DNA from: Acidimicrobiales bacterium | GTDB taxonomy: Bacteria; Actinomycetota; Acidimicrobiia; Acidimicrobiales; SZUA-35 | DNA length: 48,884 nucleotides | Assembly: GCA_020628065.1 (NCBI GenBank) | Contig: JAHDFR010000012.1 | Span: 1 to 48,884 of the forward strand | Direction: 5' to 3' | In this document: piece by piece, positions 1 to 8,252 of the stretch | Position numbering within the stretch: position 1 is the stretch's first letter | Layout: each line of letters opens with the position of its first letter | The notes under the pieces: generated by a model | The model's input: only the letters and a program-made list of their open reading frames with translations | The model's database searches: none | Told to the model about the DNA's origin: nothing | Program-made: the position numbers and the translations under genes

Positions 1-1
1 C

Positions 2-676
2 GCCGAACAGGAGGCGTTCCGGCCTGAAGTCCCGCGTCGCCGGGAAACAGTGGCCGGGCTGACAATGAACCGGCTTGAGATCGCCGGCGGACAGCATGGA
101 CCAGAGGTGGTTGTCATCGCCTGCACCCCGGGCATCGGTAAGGTCAACGCCGCCGGGGCGGCGGCCACCATGGCGGCAAGTTACGACCTGGACCTGCTGG
201 CCATCATCGGAACGGCGGGCAAGATTGATCCCGCTCTGGAACCAGCGGCCTACCTACTTCATGAAGCAGTCCAGGCTGACTACGGTGCCTATAGACAAGG
301 AAAGTTTGTTCACTATCGGGCCGGAACTCTTCCTCTTGGCAATCCCGACACCACCCCGTTCGCCTCGGCACCGGCGGCGGCCATCATCGCCTCCCAACCC
401 GACGTTCCGACGGCCAGGATCGCCTCGGGCGACAGTTTCGTGGAGGACGCCGAGCGAAGTCAAACCCTTCACCACGCCACCGGGGCCGGCCTGGTCGATA
501 TGGAAACCGCAGCCATCGCCCAAGTCAGCGAACGGCTCGGGTTGGACTGGCTGGCGGTGAAGGCCGTCAGCGACGATGCCAACGAGGACTCGGCCGCCTC
601 GTTCGCCGACCAGCTGGCGGCAGCGTCAGATCAGGCGGCGAGACTGTTTGAGTCCATGCTCGGGCTGTCCGGCTAG
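2..676 (+). CDS. mtnN: MTA/SAH nucleosidase-like phosphorylase (5' end cut off)
   Basis: Member of the PNP/UDP phosphorylase superfamily, closest in motifs to 5'-methylthioadenosine/S-adenosylhomocysteine nucleosidase, which releases adenine from MTA or SAH in methyl-cycle salvage in the cytoplasm. The glycine-rich GIGKVNAA segment, the ribose-binding VDMETAAIAQV motif and the late AVKAVSDDANEDS segment holding the catalytic Asp are all present. The frame is open back to base 2 and reads AEQEAF before the internal GTG at 50, as expected just after the N-terminal strand of this family. The true start therefore lies before the window, and GTG 50 is not the start. The TAG stop overlaps the stop of the convergent ACT gene within the palindrome CTAG (673-676). 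A purine nucleoside phosphorylase-like activity is possible instead. Confidence 0.8.
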   Translation, partial: AEQEAFRPEVPRRRETVAGLTMNRLEIAGGQHGPEVVVIACTPGIGKVNAAGAAATMAASYDLDLLAIIGTAGKIDPALEPAAYLLHEAVQADYGAYRQGKFVHYRAGTLPLGNPDTTPFASAPAAAIIASQPDVPTARIASGDSFVEDAERSQTLHHATGAGLVDMETAAIAQVSERLGLDWLAVKAVSDDANEDSAASFADQLAAASDQAARLFESMLGLSG

Positions 677-1203
677 CTCGCCTGCTCTTCAGCCGGCTCG
701 ACATCGACGATCAGGTCGGTGGCCACCGCCTCGATGTGTTCCTGCAGTTCGTCACTCCCAAACGAAGGATCAGATCGGACGACAAGCTCCGCGGTGAACA
801 TTTGGCCACCGAGAGGAGCCGGTACTACTTCAGAGGTGAAGGTCTCAATACTGATCTGACGCTCGGCCAGCGCTCGAGTGATGTCATGGACGATCCCGGG
901 GTGGTCCTGACCCGTGATCTCTATCCGGTGACGAAGCTCACTCGAATCATCCGGCGGGTCGCCGACGGCCTTTTCCACCTCTAGCCGCAGCAGTCCATCG
1001 GCTTCAAGGCGATCGAGATCGGCCAGCAAGGCATCAACCGACGCCGCCGGTACCCGCACCGAAACGACACCGGCGAACGTTCCGGCCAACTCGGCCATGG
1101 AACTACGCTCCCAGTTGGCCCCGTGACCAGCGACAACACCGGACAGAGCCTCGACCAGGCCGTGACGGTCCTTACCCACTGCGGTAATCACCAATTCCTG
1201 CAC
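673..1203 (-). CDS. Double ACT-domain protein, GcvR-like
   Basis: 176 residues made of two ACT domains (about 1-80 and 92-170), the layout of GcvR, the glycine-cleavage regulator. The first begins ELVITAVGKDRHGLVEALSGVVAGHGAN and the second RIEITGQDHPGIVHDITRALAERQISIETF, both typical ligand-binding ACT strands. No DNA-binding domain is visible, so it probably senses an amino acid and acts through a partner. The start is GTG 1203: AGGAG lies 6 nt upstream, and the longer open frame to 1365 has no family similarity. This is one of the few genes here with a clear Shine-Dalgarno site, set in a tandem repeat (1213-1238). It converges on mtnN with overlapping stops. Confidence 0.75.
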   Translation of the reverse strand: MQELVITAVGKDRHGLVEALSGVVAGHGANWERSSMAELAGTFAGVVSVRVPAASVDALLADLDRLEADGLLRLEVEKAVGDPPDDSSELRHRIEITGQDHPGIVHDITRALAERQISIETFTSEVVPAPLGGQMFTAELVVRSDPSFGSDELQEHIEAVATDLIVDVEPAEEQAS

Positions 1204-1212
1204 AACGTACTC

Positions 1213-1238
1213 CTCTCGGGTGCTCCGCTCGGGCGCTC
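1213..1238 (-). repeat. Tandem 13-bp repeat with GGAG cores before the ACT gene
   Basis: Two adjoining 13-bp units, each starting GGAGC on the minus strand, precede the GGAG that serves GTG 1203. Three SD-like cores are thus spaced 13 nt apart in the leader. Confidence 0.5.
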
Positions 1239-1415
1239 CTGTCGAGCGTTCCTTTCGGATCGAGTCCCCTTGGACTGAGCCGAGTCCTGCGCAACAAGCG
1301 TCGACAAGCCACAGAGTAGAGACAGCGTAGAGACATCCGAGGTTCCCGGCCCAGTCGGGCCGCATGATCCCAGCGGGAAATCGGCCTGGCCACCCGGCGC
1401 GTCACGTCTCAAAGG

Positions 1416-2378
1416 TCACCTCAACGCTTCAAGCAGGTGTTGTCGCTGCCGCTCACAAACACCTCGATGAGCCAACAAGTCAGGCTCGGCCTCCCTCAGG
1501 TACTTCAACAGCGCCACCAGTCGTTGCTCGTTGGCAACAACCTGTCGGAGAGACGCCTGCTGTGTGCGAATGGCGAACAGCATCCACCCGGACCGGGGTA
1601 GAGCGCGTAGCGTCTGCCGCTCACTCCGCAGGTGAAGCCCGTCGAGACAGGCGTCAGACTCGACAATCGGGTCAACCGCTGGTCGATCGGGTTGAAACAA
1701 TGACGGATCGGGATGTATGAACCAATTGCGACGCCACACCACTCTGCCATCGTCGGCAGTAGCCCGATCGTCGCCGCTTCCGCCGGCTGAAGCCTGAGAT
1801 GCCGGGACTTGAGATGCCAGCCCTTGAGATGCCGGGACTTGGGACGCAAGCGTGGTCATGAGCGAGTCCACTCGACTGGTCAACGTCGGGTCGTAATCCG
1901 GCACCGGGTCATGCACAGCATTCAGGCCCAGACCGATTTTCGCCGCCAACCGCCAACGGCTGGGGAAACACAGTGAGGCCGCAGCCAGGACCCACGTGCC
2001 ATGCTCCGTTGGCCGAAGCAGACAAAGGTCCTCCTGCACCAACCGTCCGGCCTTGTCCAAAGGGTGCAGACGAGCGCTGTCAACACCGACCAACTCGGTC
2101 CCATCAACAAGTGAGTCGACGGCCTGGGTCACCAACGCCAACGTCTCGGCGGCCGCAGTATCGGCGCTGCCCTCAACCGCGAACACCTCGTGGAAACGGG
2201 TGGTTAGCAGTGACCGCTTCAACTTGAGTTCATCCCGGCGCTTACCGTCGGCTACCAGCCACGGGCGAGAGCCCAGGTTGCGGGTACCCATACGCAGCCA
2301 TGCACCTGCAGGATCGAGGTCGATCTCATCCAGCCAGGCGTCATCAGCCTCAACGGCCAGGGCACGTGTAGTGACCAC
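1416..2378 (-). CDS. Haem-dependent oxidative N-demethylase family protein (DUF3445)
   Basis: 320 residues matching the DUF3445/PF11927 family, whose characterised relatives include the haem-containing subunit of dimethylamine monooxygenase and oxidatively N-demethylate small amines. Diagnostic stretches are LCFPSRWRLAAKIGLGLNAVHDPVPDY in the middle, VWRRNWFIHPDP, and LRSERQTLRALPRSGWMLFAIRT near the C-terminus. The other monooxygenase subunits are not nearby, so the substrate is open. The start is GTG 2378, supported by TACTGT 7 nt upstream. Between the CFPSRW region and the C-terminal domain sits a VPASQ pentapeptide repeat from a 15-bp tandem repeat (1794-1853). The gene is divergent from larE. 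Confidence 0.75.
   Translation of the reverse strand: MVTTRALAVEADDAWLDEIDLDPAGAWLRMGTRNLGSRPWLVADGKRRDELKLKRSLLTTRFHEVFAVEGSADTAAAETLALVTQAVDSLVDGTELVGVDSARLHPLDKAGRLVQEDLCLLRPTEHGTWVLAAASLCFPSRWRLAAKIGLGLNAVHDPVPDYDPTLTSRVDSLMTTLASQVPASQGLASQVPASQASAGGSGDDRATADDGRVVWRRNWFIHPDPSLFQPDRPAVDPIVESDACLDGLHLRSERQTLRALPRSGWMLFAIRTQQASLRQVVANEQRLVALLKYLREAEPDLLAHRGVCERQRQHLLEALR
1794..1853. repeat. 15-bp tandem repeat inside the N-demethylase gene
   Basis: Units 1794-1808, 1809-1823 and 1824-1838 share the form YTGAGATGCCRGSMC, with a decayed fourth unit at 1839-1853. The frame is kept, giving a VPASQ/GLASQ pentapeptide repeat that looks like a flexible linker. Confidence 0.8.
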
Positions 2379-2385
2379 AGGCCAA

Positions 2386-2391
2386 ACAGTA
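2386..2391 (-). promoter_or_regulatory. -10 element TACTGT of the N-demethylase gene
   Basis: TACTGT lies 7 nt before GTG 2378 with no SD between, as expected for leaderless transcription. Confidence 0.5.
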
Positions 2392-2484
2392 CCGGCCCCG
2401 CCTTCGATCGATGTAGTCGGCCGGAGTCGCTATCCGACGAAACGACTACCGCAGATGCGGACTAAACCCAGCGGGTCGGGCCGG

Positions 2485-2490
2485 TACCCT
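2485..2490 (+). promoter_or_regulatory. -10 element TACCCT of the larEBC operon
   Basis: TACCCT lies 7 nt before GTG 2498, so the transcript would begin at or next to the start codon. No SD is present. Confidence 0.5.
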
Positions 2491-2497
2491 GGCCAGA

Positions 2498-3340
2498 GTG
2501 GATGAATCGAACCTCCGATCACGCACGGCTGACGATCTGGAACAGGCGCTCAATAAAGCGCTGGCGGAATCGGGACCGCTCCTCACTGCGTTGTCTGGAG
2601 GAGTCGACTCGACGCTGCTGGCGGTGGCGGCTCACCGTTTCTGGTCCGGCCGAAACACCAACGTAGTGGCGGCCACGGCGGCATCGGCTTCACTGGCCAC
2701 CGGTGAGCTGGAGCATTGCGCCGATCTTGCCCGGCAGTTCGGTTTCGACTGGATCTCGGTCGACACTCAGGAGCTTGAGGATGAGCGTTACCTGGTCAAC
2801 AACTCCGACCGGTGTTACTGGTGCAAGACGGCTCTGATGGATCAGCTGGAGCCTGAGGCCGACCGTCGATCCTTGACGGTCGCTTTGGGCGTCAACGTCG
2901 ATGACCTCGGCGATCATCGACCGGGTCAGCAGGCGGCAGCCGAACGTGGCGCCGTCTTTCCCCTGGTCGAGGCCGGCTTCGCTAAAGAAGACATTCGCGC
3001 CCTGGCCAAGCACTGGAACATTCCAGTTTGGGACCGACCGGCCATGCCCTGTCTGTCCAGTCGCCTTCCGTACGGGACGGAGGTGTCGGTGCCGCTATTG
3101 TCCCAGATCGACCGGGCCGAACTGGCGCTGCGCCAACTGGGCTTCGCCGACGTCCGAGTACGCCACTACGGGGATACCGCCAGAGTCGAACTACCGGCCG
3201 ACCAACTGACGTCGGCAACCGAGCAGGCTGGAGCAATCGTCGATGCCCTGACCGAAGTCGGGTACCGCTACGCCACACTCGATCTGGCCGGACTCAGAAG
3301 CGGGAACCTTAACAGCGTGCTCGGAACCGCAGCGCGGTGA
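2498..3340 (+). CDS. larE: LarE, sacrificial sulfur transferase for nickel-pincer cofactor
   Basis: 280-residue PP-loop ATPase. In the LarE family it adenylates pyridinium-3,5-biscarboxylate mononucleotide and inserts sulfur, in one branch by sacrificing its own cysteine. Visible here: PP-loop SGGVDS (33-38), the RCYWCK pair (C106, C109), GVNVDDLGDHRPG (131-143), and PAMPCLSSRLPYG with C185, which aligns with the sacrificial cysteine of Lactiplantibacillus LarE. Length fits the family. It heads a tight operon: its TGA overlaps the GTG of larB by 4 nt. A GMP-synthetase-like PP-loop enzyme is the alternative, but the LarB/LarC neighbours make LarE the clear call. Confidence 0.93.
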   Translation: MDESNLRSRTADDLEQALNKALAESGPLLTALSGGVDSTLLAVAAHRFWSGRNTNVVAATAASASLATGELEHCADLARQFGFDWISVDTQELEDERYLVNNSDRCYWCKTALMDQLEPEADRRSLTVALGVNVDDLGDHRPGQQAAAERGAVFPLVEAGFAKEDIRALAKHWNIPVWDRPAMPCLSSRLPYGTEVSVPLLSQIDRAELALRQLGFADVRVRHYGDTARVELPADQLTSATEQAGAIVDALTEVGYRYATLDLAGLRSGNLNSVLGTAAR

Positions 3341-4143
3341 CGTCACCGCAGCCACCGGTCCCGGGGAGCACTCCCAAACGGCCGGGCAACAGCGCCAGCA
3401 GCGAGCAGGGGCAGCCGGGACCGACCGACGTCGTCGACGTCGGGGCCAACACCTCGAATGGCTCCCCGGACGGCGGAAATGGTGATCCAATCGCCAGGCT
3501 GGACGTATCGCGCTCCACCCGAATCAACATGCCCGAAGCCGTCTACTGCCAAGCCAAGACCGCCGAGCAGTGTGAGGCCATTGTCTCGACCTTTCTGGCC
3601 AACAGCTCGGACGCCGTGATCGCCACTCGAGTAGGACCGGATCAGCAAAGTGGCCTTATCCGCCTCAATCCGGATGCCGTGGACGGCGTAAAAGGCGCCC
3701 CCTACGCCACGTTCACCTGGAGGAGCCGCACGACGACGGGCATGCGGGTGGCCTTGTTGGCCGCAGGAACCTCGGATATTCCCGTGGCCACCGAGTGTCG
3801 ACTGACCTTGGAGGCCCTTGGACACCAGGTCGACACCTTTACCGACGTCGGTGTGGCCGGGCTGCAACGCCTCACTTCGGTTCTTCCCGAGTTGGAGCAG
3901 TCGCACGCCATCGTGGCCGTGGCCGGTATGGAGGGTGCTCTGCCAACCGTGTTGGCCGGACTGATCGCCCAGCCGATCGTGGCTGTGCCAACCTCGGCCG
4001 GCTACGGAACATCGTTCGAGGGACAGACGGCGTTGCTATCGATGATGGCCAGCTGCGCCCCGGGGATAGCGGTTGTCGGCATCGACAACGGCTACGGTGC
4101 GGCGTCGGCCACCCATCGCATCCTGACCGCGGTCGCCCGATGA
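3337..4143 (+). CDS. larB: LarB, pyridinium-3,5-biscarboxylate mononucleotide synthase
   Basis: 268 residues. LarB carboxylates nicotinate adenine dinucleotide at C5 and cleaves the phosphoanhydride, the first step of nickel-pincer nucleotide synthesis. The N-terminal RLDVSRSTRINMPEAVYCQAKTAEQ signature and the PurE-like C-terminal domain are present: AGTSDIPVATE near 143-153, VAGMEGALPTVLAGL, VAVPTSAGYG, and MMASCAPGIAVVGIDNGYGA. C240 sits where the family has its catalytic cysteine. The first 50 residues are Gly/Pro/Asn-rich and look disordered, so a later start is possible, but GTG 3337 overlaps the larE stop. The PurE resemblance should not be read as purine carboxylase function. Confidence 0.92.
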   Translation: MTSPQPPVPGSTPKRPGNSASSEQGQPGPTDVVDVGANTSNGSPDGGNGDPIARLDVSRSTRINMPEAVYCQAKTAEQCEAIVSTFLANSSDAVIATRVGPDQQSGLIRLNPDAVDGVKGAPYATFTWRSRTTTGMRVALLAAGTSDIPVATECRLTLEALGHQVDTFTDVGVAGLQRLTSVLPELEQSHAIVAVAGMEGALPTVLAGLIAQPIVAVPTSAGYGTSFEGQTALLSMMASCAPGIAVVGIDNGYGAASATHRILTAVAR

Positions 4144-5387
4144 CGGAACAAGCGTTGAGGTCAAGCCATCTGTGGTTCGATCCGACGTTCGGCGCCTCGG
4201 GCGACATGTTGCTTGGCTGCCTGGTTGGCCTCGGCGTGCCGGTTGGCGATCTTGTCGACGGTCTCCGACAGCTGCCAATCGACAACGACGCCTGGCAGAT
4301 CAGTCACACCACAACAACCCGCAACGGTTTGTCGGCGGATCGAGTGTCGGTCGAGACCGAGGAATCCCATCACCATCGGACATGGTCGTCCATCGACCGG
4401 ATGCTGGCATCGGTCGGCGTCTCGGGGGACCTGCCGAAGACCGTAGTGGATTCAGCCCGTGCCACCTTTCGTCGTCTGGGCGAAATCGAGGCCGCCATGC
4501 ACGACGTCTCGATCGATGAGGTCCACTTCCATGAGGTGGGCGCGCTCGACGCCATCATCGACATCACCGGCACCTGGCTCGCCGTCGAGCTTCTAAAGAA
4601 AGCTCAAGGTGACATCACCATAAGCTGCGGGCCCATCGGCCTTGGTAGTGGGACGGTGCAAGCGGCCCACGGTGCCCTCCCCATTCCGGCGCCCGCCACC
4701 GCAGCCATCTTGACCGGAGCCCCGGTGAAATCAGCCGGCCAAGGGGAAACAGTGACGCCAACCGGCGCCGCGTTGCTGTGGACCATGACCGACCGGTGGG
4801 GCCCGCTGCCTTCCGGCACACTTGCGGCTATCAGTCGCGGCGCGGGCGGCCGCGACCCCGACGGCTACCCCAACGTGATCTCGGCCTACCTCATCGGCTC
4901 TGATGATCAACTGGCAGACGGCGGTGCCGAAGCGGCGGCTCCGGTCACTCGCACCACAACCGCCGTTCTCTCAACAAATCTTGATGATGTGCCCGGTGAG
5001 GTGCTGGCCCACGTCATTGCCCGCTGCCTGCAATCGGGGGCCGACGACGCTTGGGCCCAACCAATCGTGATGAAGAAGGGCCGACCCGGTTACGCCCTGA
5101 ACGTCATGTGTCCAGCCGATTCCGCCGACCGCCTGCGGGATCTCATTATGGCCGAGACCGGAACTCTTGGAATCCGCCAACAACTTGTCTTTAAGGACAT
5201 GGCCAGCCGAACGTCGACTACCGTCACCGTCCATGGTCAACCGATCCGGATCAAGGTCGGCCCCCACCGGGCCAAGCCGGAGTTCGATGACCTGGAGGCC
5301 GCGGCACGCGTTCTTGACCTGCCCATCGGCGACCTCTCCGAGATGGCCTTGAGCAGACTTAGAGAACTGCAACCCGGTCACAACTGA
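4140..5387 (+). CDS. larC: LarC, nickel insertase for nickel-pincer cofactor
   Basis: 415 residues. LarC is a CTP-dependent cyclometallase that puts nickel into the dithiocarboxylated pyridinium nucleotide. Motifs seen: FDPTFGASGDMLLG (13-26), a His cluster ESHHHR (75-80), the family signature DEVHFHEVGALDAIID (126-141), HGALPIPAPATAAIL, and a C-terminal domain with TNLDDVPGEVLAHVI and MKKGRPGYALNVM. It is one continuous frame, unlike the L. plantarum gene, which is split into larC1/larC2 and joined by frameshifting. ATG 4140 overlaps the larB TGA (ATGA). The same frame is open back to 3795, but only inside larB. No LarA-type racemase lies in the window, so the client enzyme must be elsewhere. 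Confidence 0.93.
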   Translation: MTEQALRSSHLWFDPTFGASGDMLLGCLVGLGVPVGDLVDGLRQLPIDNDAWQISHTTTTRNGLSADRVSVETEESHHHRTWSSIDRMLASVGVSGDLPKTVVDSARATFRRLGEIEAAMHDVSIDEVHFHEVGALDAIIDITGTWLAVELLKKAQGDITISCGPIGLGSGTVQAAHGALPIPAPATAAILTGAPVKSAGQGETVTPTGAALLWTMTDRWGPLPSGTLAAISRGAGGRDPDGYPNVISAYLIGSDDQLADGGAEAAAPVTRTTTAVLSTNLDDVPGEVLAHVIARCLQSGADDAWAQPIVMKKGRPGYALNVMCPADSADRLRDLIMAETGTLGIRQQLVFKDMASRTSTTVTVHGQPIRIKVGPHRAKPEFDDLEAAARVLDLPIGDLSEMALSRLRELQPGHN

Positions 5388-5395
5388 GCGGCAAA

Positions 5396-5405
5396 TGTCC
5401 GGACA
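5396..5405. promoter_or_regulatory. Palindrome between larC and the MarR gene
   Basis: TGTCCGGACA is a perfect 10-bp palindrome just after larC and ahead of the MarR gene. It could be a regulator half-site, but no second copy was seen, so the role is only a suggestion. Confidence 0.25.
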
Positions 5406-5562
5406 ACATATCCCCAGATCTCGGGTCTGACTAGCGCCGCTACACCGCCTGGGGCCACACTCGTTACCAGTGGCTATTGCACCCGAGCCGACGACCGGTG
5501 AACGACCGGAGACAACCAACACGGAGTCGCGCGCCGTCACCACCTCAAACAGCGGAGGTGAC

Positions 5563-6090
5563 ATGGCGGTCGAGTCAACGCCGGCTGTCGACATCGAAAC
5601 GCTTGCCATCATGGTTCGAGGTGACCTTCGCTACCGGGTGGGTCGGGCGTGGCGCGAGATGCGCCGCGGTGCCGCCGCCATTGCGGTGAAAGAACACTTC
5701 TACGGCTCAGATACCTACGGAGCACTTGACCTGGCCTTGGCCGATGCCCTGACCGTGGTGTGCCAGCAGGGCCCCATCCGAATGGGCGAACTGGCCGAGG
5801 CTCTGCACATCACGCCCGCATCCACCACCCGGGCCGTTCATTGCCTGGTTGACCGTGGCTTTGTTGAGCGGGAACCGGTACCCGAGGACCAGCGATCGGT
5901 GCAGGTCCGGGTGACCGAAACCGGTCAGGCTCGCTTCAACGAGATGAGCTCCAAAATCCAACGAGGTATGACCCTGGTGTTGTCGGAGTTCTCAGCCGAC
6001 GAGCAGGAACAGTTGGCCGGGTATCTCGACCGGTTCGTGACAGCAGTTGAGGGACTGGCGTCGTCCTCGTCCGACGCTCACCAGGACTAG
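5563..6090 (+). CDS. MarR-family transcriptional regulator
   Basis: 175 residues with a winged-helix DNA-binding core: LADALTVVCQQGPIRMGELAEALHITPASTTRAVHCLVDRGFVEREPVPEDQRSVQVRVTETGQA is a textbook MarR helix-turn-helix plus wing with the DxR wing motif. Flanking helices (WREMRRGAAA and the C-terminal LSEFSADEQEQLAGYLDRFVTAVE) form the dimer interface. I chose ATG 5563 because GGAGG lies 4 nt upstream; an in-frame GTG at 5470 would add 31 unlikely residues. It is followed 39 nt later by the alcohol dehydrogenase, which has its own -10. Ligand and target are not readable. Control of the dehydrogenase is a reasonable guess. Confidence 0.85.
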   Translation: MAVESTPAVDIETLAIMVRGDLRYRVGRAWREMRRGAAAIAVKEHFYGSDTYGALDLALADALTVVCQQGPIRMGELAEALHITPASTTRAVHCLVDRGFVEREPVPEDQRSVQVRVTETGQARFNEMSSKIQRGMTLVLSEFSADEQEQLAGYLDRFVTAVEGLASSSSDAHQD

Positions 6091-6116
6091 TGTTCTCACC
6101 CCGGCCGGACCTGCGC

Positions 6117-6122
6117 TACGGT
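6117..6122 (+). promoter_or_regulatory. -10 element TACGGT of the alcohol dehydrogenase
   Basis: TACGGT lies 7 nt before GTG 6130. CTGGGGC fills the gap; its GGGG is too close to the GTG to be a normal SD. Confidence 0.45.
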
Positions 6123-6129
6123 CTGGGGC

Positions 6130-7218
6130 GTGAAAGCAGCGGTCCTTAATCAGATTCCCGGACAACTCGACATCGAGAACATCGACGTCGACAGCCCCGG
6201 CCCCCGAGAAGTATTGATCGAAACCAAGGCGGCTGGTCTCTGCCACTCCGACCTTCACTTCATGGAGGGTTTGTACCAGTATCCGACCCCGGCTGTGCTG
6301 GGTCACGAGTCCGCCGGTGTGGTCGTCGAAGTCGGATCGGACGTCAGCTACGTACAACCCGGCGACCACGTCATCACTTGCCTATCGGCCTTCTGTGGCG
6401 CCTGTGAGGAGTGCCTGTCCGGCCGACCATCCATCTGTTCAACAAAGAACGTTGACCTTGTTCGGCGACCGGGTGAAGCACCCCGGCTCAGCCGCGACGG
6501 TGAACCGGTTCACACTTTTCTTCACCTGTCGTCGTTCGCCGAACAGATCCTGGCCCACGAACACGCGTTGGTGAAAGTTGACAAGACGATGCCGTTGGCG
6601 TCAGCCGCCCTGATCGGATGCGGGGTGACCACCGGCCTGGGTGCAGTCTTCCGAACGGCGCGGGTGGAACCAGGCTCGACCGTTGCCGTAGTGGGCTGCG
6701 GTGGTATCGGCCTGTCGGCCGTCCAGGGGGCGAGGATCGCCGGAGCCAACAAGATCATCGCCGTCGACATGGTTGAGTCCAAACTGGAGCTGGCCAAAAC
6801 TCTCGGAGCAACTCACATCGTTGATGCCTCCAACACCGATCCGGTCGAAGCGGTAAAGGAGTTGACCGGAGGTGGAGTGCACAACAGTTTCGAAGCGGTT
6901 GGCCGCAAGGACACCGCCGAGCAGTGTTACCGCATGCTCCGCAACGGCGGCCAGGCCACCGTCATCGGCATGATCCCTCAGGGAGTGATGGTCGAGGTTC
7001 ACGGCTTCGACCTCATCTATGAGAAGACGCTCACCGGATCAAACATGGGTTCAAACCAGTTCCGTACCGACATGCCACGATATGTCGACATGTATCTCGA
7101 CGGCCGGTTGATGCTCGATGAAATGGTTACCCAGTCCATTGCACTGGAGGAGATCAACAGCGGGTTCGCTGACATGAAGGCCGGAGCGGTTGCCCGCTCG
7201 GTCATCGAGTTCGGCTAA
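6130..7218 (+). CDS. Zinc-dependent alcohol dehydrogenase (class III-like)
   Basis: 362-residue medium-chain dehydrogenase/reductase that would oxidise an alcohol or thiol adduct with NAD. Catalytic zinc ligands C38 (GLCHSD) and H59-E60 (GHESAG), and a later cysteine in LIGCGVTTGLGAV, are present. The structural zinc lobe is intact: C89, C92, C95, C103 in the C-x2-C-x2-C-x7-C pattern. The Rossmann motif VVGCGGIGLSAVQGA is followed by the acidic residue in AVDMVESK that favours NAD over NADP. Overall motifs resemble the actinobacterial class III group, which includes mycothiol-dependent formaldehyde and NDMA-dependent dehydrogenases. The exact substrate cannot be read. Confidence 0.88.
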   Translation: MKAAVLNQIPGQLDIENIDVDSPGPREVLIETKAAGLCHSDLHFMEGLYQYPTPAVLGHESAGVVVEVGSDVSYVQPGDHVITCLSAFCGACEECLSGRPSICSTKNVDLVRRPGEAPRLSRDGEPVHTFLHLSSFAEQILAHEHALVKVDKTMPLASAALIGCGVTTGLGAVFRTARVEPGSTVAVVGCGGIGLSAVQGARIAGANKIIAVDMVESKLELAKTLGATHIVDASNTDPVEAVKELTGGGVHNSFEAVGRKDTAEQCYRMLRNGGQATVIGMIPQGVMVEVHGFDLIYEKTLTGSNMGSNQFRTDMPRYVDMYLDGRLMLDEMVTQSIALEEINSGFADMKAGAVARSVIEFG

Positions 7219-7235
7219 CGGACCCGTGTCGGAGC

Positions 7236-7256
7236 AGCGGCGGCACCGTCGCCGCT
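7236..7256. terminator. Hairpin between convergent genes
   Basis: AGCGGCG / CGCCGCT form a perfect 7-bp stem around a 7-nt loop between the convergent dehydrogenase and the ferredoxin-like gene. There is no T-tract, so bidirectional termination is plausible but unproven. Confidence 0.35.
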
Positions 7257-7277
7257 CTGCGGCTACTGCTTTGGGCG

Positions 7278-8252
7278 CTAGCCGACGGCGGTAACAGCAG
7301 AAGCGGCGTACTCAACCGCCTCCTTAACCGGAAGGCCACCGGGAGCACGACACGAGATGGTGGGAACGCGTCGGGTCTCATTCACTTCGACATCGTAAGT
7401 TTGGGTACCGGCGTCGGAGACGACCTCCACTCGAGCACCGTTATCGGTGGCCTTAACCGTCCGGGCCATGGAATCGAGGCTCCAGCCGACAGCGGACAGG
7501 ATGGCCCGTTCGGCAACCTGGTCAGGACCTCGCTCGGCCCCCCACCATCCTCGGCAGTATTGGGCTGCATCTGCCGGATCAGCCGACCTTGCCAAAATCG
7601 ACTTCAGCAATTCCGCCCCGACATAGGCCCACATTCGGCCGTCGGGGAGGGTCATGGCCGTCGGTGCGAACCGGTGGCCACCGGTGTGGCTCACGGCAAA
7701 CACTCGGATCTCGGGAGCCAGGGTGGAGAGGTCGTTGATGAGCCGCTGCCCGTCCGACCCACAGCACACATCGTGGCTACCCTGGGCACACACCAGAACC
7801 GTCGCCTCATCAAGTCTGCGATCACGCTTGAGTCCGTTGGTGGTGATGAATCCCCCTTCGGTCTCGGCGCACAGCTCTCGAGCCAGATCAAGGAGCTCGG
7901 CTTCATCGCGAAACTCAAACTGTCGCTCGTGGGTGGAGTTGACTCGGCGGTCAAACACCCACAAGCGTTGAGGGCTGGTAGGGGTTGCCCGGCGGTCCGG
8001 GGTGCAGGCCAGCATCCTGGTCGATCTGGCGGCGCTTTTGAAGATGGCATCGACCGGTTCGAGCAGGTCGTGAGCGAAGACCGGTTTGGGCCATGGTGCC
8101 GGCGTCTCGATGAGAACGATACGGTCGGCCCGAATGGCGGTACCGGCGGGGTCAATAGCAATTGAGCGGGCATGCTCAGCGCAGCGAAGCGTCTCATGAT
8201 CCGCTGGTAGAAGATCGCTTCCCAAACCCACCGGTGTCCCGTTTGCCGTCAC
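7278..8252 (-). CDS. Sucrase/ferredoxin-like (thioredoxin-fold) protein
   Basis: 324 residues of the Suc_Fer-like family (PF06999), thioredoxin-fold proteins related to [2Fe-2S] ferredoxins. Signature segments: VLVCAQGSHDVCCGSDGQRLINDL, VFAVSHTGGHRFAPTAMTLPDGRMWAYV, and the C-terminal YCRGWWGAERGPDQVAERAIL. The CAQG...CC and HTGGHR residues are the likely cluster ligands. GTG 8252 overlaps the MFS stop (GTGA), so it is translationally coupled to the exporter. The MFS partner looks like a siderophore exporter, which suggests a link to iron or a secreted metabolite, but that is inference. The biochemical role of most of this family is unknown. Confidence 0.8.
   Translation of the reverse strand: MTANGTPVGLGSDLLPADHETLRCAEHARSIAIDPAGTAIRADRIVLIETPAPWPKPVFAHDLLEPVDAIFKSAARSTRMLACTPDRRATPTSPQRLWVFDRRVNSTHERQFEFRDEAELLDLARELCAETEGGFITTNGLKRDRRLDEATVLVCAQGSHDVCCGSDGQRLINDLSTLAPEIRVFAVSHTGGHRFAPTAMTLPDGRMWAYVGAELLKSILARSADPADAAQYCRGWWGAERGPDQVAERAILSAVGWSLDSMARTVKATDNGARVEVVSDAGTQTYDVEVNETRRVPTISCRAPGGLPVKEAVEYAASAVTAVG

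Noticed and set aside
3795-4139. Long upstream extension of larC
   Set aside because: It lies entirely in larB in another frame; ATG 4140 overlaps the larB stop as in a coupled operon.
3337-4143. LarB as the missing PurE next to purK
   Set aside because: LarB has the N-terminal LarB domain and catalytic Cys, and sits with larE and larC; purK is 25 kb away.
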